In this document: positions 60,415 to 64,000 of the stretch, in pieces
How positions within the stretch are numbered: the first letter of the stretch is position 1
Layout of the letters: each line of letters opens with the position of its first letter
Assembly (NCBI RefSeq): GCF_042138895.1
Contig: NZ_JBHIKW010000002.1
Span: 434,001-498,000 of the forward strand
DNA length: 64,000 nt
Direction of reading: 5' to 3'
From: Cedecea selenatireducens
GTDB lineage: Bacteria > Pseudomonadota > Gammaproteobacteria > Enterobacterales > Enterobacteriaceae
Notes under the pieces: generated by a model
Databases searched by the model: none
The model's input: the letters and a program-made list of their open reading frames with translations, nothing else
What the model was told of the DNA's origin: nothing
Program-made: the position numbers and the translations under genes

Positions 60415-61668
60415 TTATGCGTAAACCGGGAAGCGGGCACAGATATCCAGCACTTTACCTTTGACGCGCTCGATCACCGCTTCGTCATTGATGTTGTCCA
60501 GAACGTCACACATCCAGCCAGCCAGCTCTTTCACTTCTGCTTCTTTGAAACCGCGGCGAGTGACAGCCGGAGAACCGATACGGATACCGGAAGTCACGAA
60601 CGGGCTCTTCGGATCGTTTGGCACGCTGTTTTTGTTCACGGTGATGTTGGCGCGGCCCAGGGCAGCGTCAGCTTCTTTACCGGTCAGGTTTTTGTCCACC
60701 AGATCCAGCAGGAACAGGTGGTTTTCAGTCCCGCCGGAGACCACTTTGTAGCCACGGTTCAGGAACACTTCCACCATCGCTTTGGCGTTTTTGGCAACCT
60801 GCTGCTGGTAAACCTTGAACTCTGGCTCCATGGCTTCTTTCAGCGCCACGGCTTTGGCCGCGATAACGTGCATCAGCGGGCCGCCCTGCGCGCTTGGGAA
60901 TACGGCAGAGTTCAGTTTCTTATAAAGATCTTCGTCGCCGCCCTTCGCCAGGATCAGGCCACCGCGTGGACCCGCCAGGGTTTTGTGGGTGGTGGTGGTC
61001 ACAACGTGAGCGTGTGGCACCGGGTTCGGGTAAACGTCTGCGGCAATCAGACCCGCAACGTGTGCCATGTCAACGAACAGGTAAGCACCGATGCTGTCTG
61101 CGATTTCACGCATTTTTGCCCAGTCAACCACGCCGGAGTAGGCAGAGAAGCCGCCGATGATCATCTTCGGCTTGTGCTCTTTAGCCTGCTTAGCCATGTC
61201 TTCGTAGTCAATTTTACCGGACTCATCAATACCGTAAGGAATGATGTTGTACAGTTTGCCGGAGAAGTTAACCGGGGAGCCGTGAGTCAGGTGGCCGCCC
61301 TGCGCCAGATTCATACCCAGCACGGTATCGCCCGGCTGCAGCAGCGCGGTGTATACCGCGAAGTTAGCCTGGGAGCCGGAGTGCGGCTGCACGTTCGCAT
61401 AGTCTGCGCCAAACAGCTCTTTGGCACGGTCGATAGCCAGCTGCTCGACGATATCCACATATTCGCAACCGCCGTAGTAGCGCTTGCCTGGGTAACCTTC
61501 AGCATATTTGTTTGTCAGCTGAGAACCCTGAGCCTGCATCACGCGCGGGCTGGTGTAGTTTTCGGAGGCGATCAGTTCAATGTGCTCTTCCTGACGTACT
61601 TTCTCTTGCTCCATGGCCTGCCACAGCTCGGCATCATAATCGGCAATGTTCATTTCACGCTTTAACAT
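60415..61668 (-). CDS. glyA: Serine hydroxymethyltransferase
   Basis: A PLP enzyme that converts serine and tetrahydrofolate to glycine and methylene-THF, the main source of one-carbon units. The PLP-Lys lies in VTTTTHKTLAGPRGG (about 229); GGHLTHGSPVN stacks on the cofactor. It has 417 residues from MLKREMNIADYD, two codons inside the longest frame, with AGGAG upstream. It is divergent from hmp, with a PurR box between them. Confidence 0.98.
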   Translation of the reverse strand: MLKREMNIADYDAELWQAMEQEKVRQEEHIELIASENYTSPRVMQAQGSQLTNKYAEGYPGKRYYGGCEYVDIVEQLAIDRAKELFGADYANVQPHSGSQANFAVYTALLQPGDTVLGMNLAQGGHLTHGSPVNFSGKLYNIIPYGIDESGKIDYEDMAKQAKEHKPKMIIGGFSAYSGVVDWAKMREIADSIGAYLFVDMAHVAGLIAADVYPNPVPHAHVVTTTTHKTLAGPRGGLILAKGGDEDLYKKLNSAVFPSAQGGPLMHVIAAKAVALKEAMEPEFKVYQQQVAKNAKAMVEVFLNRGYKVVSGGTENHLFLLDLVDKNLTGKEADAALGRANITVNKNSVPNDPKSPFVTSGIRIGSPAVTRRGFKEAEVKELAGWMCDVLDNINDEAVIERVKGKVLDICARFPVYA

Positions 61669-61787
61669 TCGCATCTCCTGACTCAGCTAACGGTAAAAAT
61701 TTTACTGCAATGAGGGGGCCCTTTTGGGCGACGGGCAACAGTGTAAACCGAAACCCTTCCCGGTGATAGGGCTTGACAGAGGTTTTT

Positions 61788-61803
61788 ACGCAAACGATTA
61801 CCC
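61788..61803 (-). promoter_or_regulatory. PurR operator of glyA
   Basis: ACGCAAACGATTACCC matches the PurR consensus (ACGCAAACG half perfect) and the site known upstream of E. coli glyA. It lies 120 bases from the glyA start. Confidence 0.85.
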
Positions 61804-61945
61804 AGGCATGAAATCAGGCTTTCAGGCAATAAAAGAAGCGCTTTTTTGCCGGATATTTCTTCATCAACGAGATGCGTATTTTTCATGTTCTGTGACCTCA
61901 GTCGTTAACAACGATAACCCATTTACAACATAAGGCCATTTCTAT

Positions 61946-61973
61946 AAGATGCATTTAAAATGCAATTTATACA
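61946..61973 (+). promoter_or_regulatory. NsrR box and promoter of hmp
   Basis: AAGATGCATTTAAAATGCAATT (split 61946-61956 and 61957-61967) is the near-palindromic NsrR site; the -10 TATACA (61968-61973) follows directly, so the nitric-oxide-sensing repressor would block RNA polymerase, as in E. coli. Confidence 0.85.
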
Positions 61974-61996
61974 CTACGCTGTTTATGGAGACCGCC

Positions 61997-63187
61997 ATGC
62001 TAGACGCACAAACCATCGCCGTTGTTAAGTCGACTATCCCTCTGCTGGCCGCCACCGGCCCCAAGCTCACCGCCCACTTCTACGAGCGTATGTTCAGCCA
62101 TAACCCTGAGCTGAAAGAGATTTTTAATATGAGCAACCAGCGCAACGGCGACCAGCGTGAAGCGCTGTTCAACGCTATTTGCGCCTATGCGGCAAACATT
62201 GAAAACCTGGCCGCGCTGCTGCCTGCCGTGGAGAAAATCGCCCAGAAGCACACCACCTTCCAGATCCAACCCGAGCAGTACAACATCGTGGGCGGCCACC
62301 TGCTGGCAACCCTGGACGAGATGTTCAGCCCGGGGCAGGAAGTGCTGGACGCGTGGGGTAAAGCCTACGGCGTGCTGGCTCAGGTCTTCATTAACCGCGA
62401 GTCGGAGATTTACCAGGATAACGCCGCTAAGCAGGGCGGTTGGGAAGGCACTCGTCCCTTCACCATCGTTGAGAAAAAGGAACAAAGCTCGCTGATCGCC
62501 AGCTTTGAACTGATTCCGCTCGACGGCGGCCCGGTGGCAGATTACCAGCCAGGACAATACCTTGGCGTCTGGCTGAAGCCCGCCGGTTTCCCGCATCAGG
62601 AAATTCGCCAGTATTCTTTGACCCGCCAGCCGAACGGTAAAAGCTACCGTATCGCCGTGAAGCGTGAAGATAAGGGCATGGTCTCAAACTGGCTGCACAA
62701 TCACGCTCAGGCCGGGGATCGGGTGCATCTTGCCTCGCCGGCAGGGGATTTTTTCATGGACGTTAAACCAGAAACGCCGGTGACGCTGATCTCCGCAGGC
62801 GTGGGCCAAACGCCAATGCTTGCGATGCTGGATACGCTGGCGAACAGCGGCCATCAGGCACAGGTAAACTGGCTGCACGCTGCCGAACACGGCGGGGTCC
62901 ACGCGTTCAACGAGGAAGTGAAAGGGCTTGGCGCTAAGCTGCCGAAGTTTGAAAGCCACGTCTGGTACCGCGAGCCGTCCGCAGAGGATCGTGAACTGGC
63001 GCGCTTTAACCGCACGGGGTTGATGAACTTGCTGGAAATTGAAGGGAAATTAAGCGACCCGGCGATGCAGTTTTATCTCTGCGGCCCGATCAACTTTATG
63101 CGTTTTGCCGCAGAACAGCTGGTGAAGATTGGCGTGGATAAAGACAGCATTCACTATGAGTGTTTTGGCCCGCACAAGGTGATGTAG
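61997..63187 (+). CDS. hmp: Flavohaemoglobin (NO dioxygenase)
   Basis: Detoxifies nitric oxide to nitrate with O2 and NAD(P)H. N-terminal globin domain (1-140) with the proximal His in QKHTTFQIQPEQY (about 85), FAD domain with RQYSLTRQ (about 206) and NAD domain with GVGQTPMLAML and YLCGPINFM. It has 396 residues as in E. coli; the start at 61997 has GGAG 7 bases upstream, while the longest frame begins inside the NsrR box. Confidence 0.97.
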   Translation: MLDAQTIAVVKSTIPLLAATGPKLTAHFYERMFSHNPELKEIFNMSNQRNGDQREALFNAICAYAANIENLAALLPAVEKIAQKHTTFQIQPEQYNIVGGHLLATLDEMFSPGQEVLDAWGKAYGVLAQVFINRESEIYQDNAAKQGGWEGTRPFTIVEKKEQSSLIASFELIPLDGGPVADYQPGQYLGVWLKPAGFPHQEIRQYSLTRQPNGKSYRIAVKREDKGMVSNWLHNHAQAGDRVHLASPAGDFFMDVKPETPVTLISAGVGQTPMLAMLDTLANSGHQAQVNWLHAAEHGGVHAFNEEVKGLGAKLPKFESHVWYREPSAEDRELARFNRTGLMNLLEIEGKLSDPAMQFYLCGPINFMRFAAEQLVKIGVDKDSIHYECFGPHKVM

Positions 63188-63199
63188 TTCAGTACGGAT

Positions 63200-63269
63200 G
63201 CCCCTCACCCCAGCCCTCTCCCCAAAGGGGCGAGGGGGTAAAGGACAGATTCTGCCCAAGGGTGAGGGT
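63200..63269. repeat. GC-rich intergenic palindromic repeat, copy 2
   Basis: Begins CCCCTCACCCCAGCCCTCTC and ends CCCAAGGGTGAGGG, with an inner CCCCAAAGGGG hairpin. It is related to the element at 32471-32564, shares its outer CCCTCACCC/GGGTGAGGG arms and lies between convergent hmp and glnB. Confidence 0.75.
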
Positions 63270-63280
63270 AAAAATCTACA

Positions 63281-63619
63281 TCAAATCGCCGCGTCGTCTT
63301 CTTCACCGGTACGGATACGCACCACGCGCGCCACATCGAAGACGAAAATCTTGCCGTCGCCGATCTTGCCGGTCTGAGCCGTACGAATAATGGTATCCAC
63401 GCAGGTATCAACGATGTCGTCGGTGACCACGATTTCAATTTTTACTTTCGGCAGAAAATCCACCATGTACTCGGCACCGCGGTACAGTTCGGTGTGCCCT
63501 TTCTGACGGCCAAAGCCTTTAACTTCCGTCACCGTCATGCCGGTGATGCCTACTTCAGCCAGCGCTTCACGCACATCGTCCAGTTTGAAAGGTTTAATAA
63601 TCGCATCAATTTTTTTCAT
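63281..63619 (-). CDS. glnB: Nitrogen regulatory protein PII
   Basis: Senses 2-oxoglutarate and ATP/ADP and controls NtrB and glutamine synthetase adenylylation. It has 112 residues with the uridylylation site Tyr51 in the T-loop (RGAEYMVDF) and the B-loop TGKIGDGKIFV. The start MKKIDAIIKPFKL is conserved; the longest frame extends 18 codons more. It follows glrR, as in E. coli. Confidence 0.98.
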   Translation of the reverse strand: MKKIDAIIKPFKLDDVREALAEVGITGMTVTEVKGFGRQKGHTELYRGAEYMVDFLPKVKIEIVVTDDIVDTCVDTIIRTAQTGKIGDGKIFVFDVARVVRIRTGEEDDAAI

Positions 63620-63684
63620 GGTATTACCGGTATCCCCGCGCGGCGTTTTTACTATTAGTAATCGGTTGCTCACACTATCACAGC

Positions 63685-64000
63685 CTACTCTTTAAAGTCA
63701 TTGGCCTCGAGTTCATGCCTCGCCAGTAATTTATAGAATTCGGTTCGGTTACGCCCCGCCATACGTGCAGCATGGGTGACATTCCCCTTGGTAATTTGCA
63801 GCAGCTTACGTAGATAGTTTAGCTCGAACTGGTTGCGGGCTTCGACAAATGTCGGCAAGGCGGTGTTTTCACCTTCCAGCGCCTGCTCCACCAGCGCTTC
63901 GCCAATCACCGGGGCTGAGGTTAGCGCCACGCATTGCTCAATGACGTTCACCAGCTGGCGCACGTTACCCGGCCAGCTCGCCGTCATCAGGCGCTTCATG
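63685..64000 (-). CDS. glrR: Sigma-54-dependent response regulator GlrR, C-terminal part
   Basis: The visible 105 residues include the end of the AAA+ domain (SWPGNVRQLVNVIEQCVAL) and the Fis-type DNA-binding helix-turn-helix (LLQITKGNVTHAARMAGRNRTEFYKLLARHEL). This is GlrR (YfhA/QseF), partner of the GlrK kinase, which drives glmY and rpoE transcription in E. coli. The N-terminus lies beyond the window edge. Confidence 0.95.
   Translation of the reverse strand, partial: MKRLMTASWPGNVRQLVNVIEQCVALTSAPVIGEALVEQALEGENTALPTFVEARNQFELNYLRKLLQITKGNVTHAARMAGRNRTEFYKLLARHELEANDFKE

Noticed and set aside
61801..61830. MetR site upstream of glyA (TGAA...TTCA)
   Set aside because: TGAA and TTCA are 8 bases apart, not the 5 expected for MetR boxes.
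5100..64000. CRISPR array, tRNA or rRNA genes, complete insertion sequence
   Set aside because: Looked for regular spaced repeats, cloverleaf-type arms and transposase motifs along the window; none was recognised. A covariance-model scan would be decisive for RNA genes.

Overview
The window is a chromosomal segment of a member of the Enterobacteriaceae. From about 5.1 kb onward the gene order is the familiar Escherichia/Klebsiella/Enterobacter backbone: guaA-guaB / xseA / yfgJ / [insert] / der-bamB-yfgM-hisS-ispG-rodZ-rlmN / ndk / pbpC-yfhM / sseA / sseB-pepB / iscX-fdx-hscA-hscB-iscA-iscU-iscS-iscR-trmJ / suhB / [insert] / csiE / hcaT / yph-type sugar locus / glyA / hmp / glnB / glrR (partial). 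Protein lengths and motifs match the E. coli families closely, but several accessory blocks mean this is not E. coli itself. I do not assign a species.

Positions 1-5.1 kb are AT-rich accessory DNA next to the 3' end of guaA, a known hotspot for island integration. They hold toxin-antitoxin debris (a CcdB-like C-terminus, a HipB-like antitoxin with a cut-off hipA start) and a compact regulatory switch: a Ner/Nlp-like repressor diverging from two tandem controller-protein (C-protein) genes, each preceded by a C-box of the kind that normally controls restriction-modification genes. No restriction-modification gene follows. Instead come a HEPN-type putative RNase (motif RNAYVH), an unrecognised 330-residue protein and an AbiH-family abortive-infection protein. 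This looks like a small phage-defence locus with C-protein regulators and is the most novel part of the window. A 14-bp inverted repeat overlaps the guaA stop codon at the junction.

Positions 5.1-41.4 kb are housekeeping: GMP synthesis (guaBA), DNA repair (xseA), ribosome assembly (der), outer-membrane assembly (bamB, yfgM), tRNA charging (hisS), isoprenoids (ispG), cell shape (rodZ), rRNA/tRNA methylation (rlmN, trmJ), nucleotide balance (ndk), the PBP1C/alpha-2-macroglobulin pair, SseA/SseB, peptidase B and the complete ISC iron-sulfur operon with its IscR operators. Between yfgJ and der sits a translationally coupled three-gene operon (amidase, NCS1 permease, biuret-hydrolase-like cysteine hydrolase) that probably scavenges nitrogen from an amide or ureide compound.

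Positions 41.5-60.4 kb are variable. A ZevAB-like metal-transport pair lies between suhB and csiE. After hcaT comes a rearranged yph locus: YphB-like mutarotase, MFS sugar porter and YphG on the minus strand; YphH (ROK regulator) and YphA (DoxX) on the plus strand; then an ABC sugar importer with one binding protein, one double ATPase and two permeases, coupled to an FGGY kinase and a SIS-domain isomerase. This block probably takes up a sugar (possibly a pentose or pentitol), phosphorylates it and isomerises it, perhaps toward ribulose 5-phosphate. The window ends with glyA (PurR box), hmp (NsrR box), glnB and the C-terminus of glrR.
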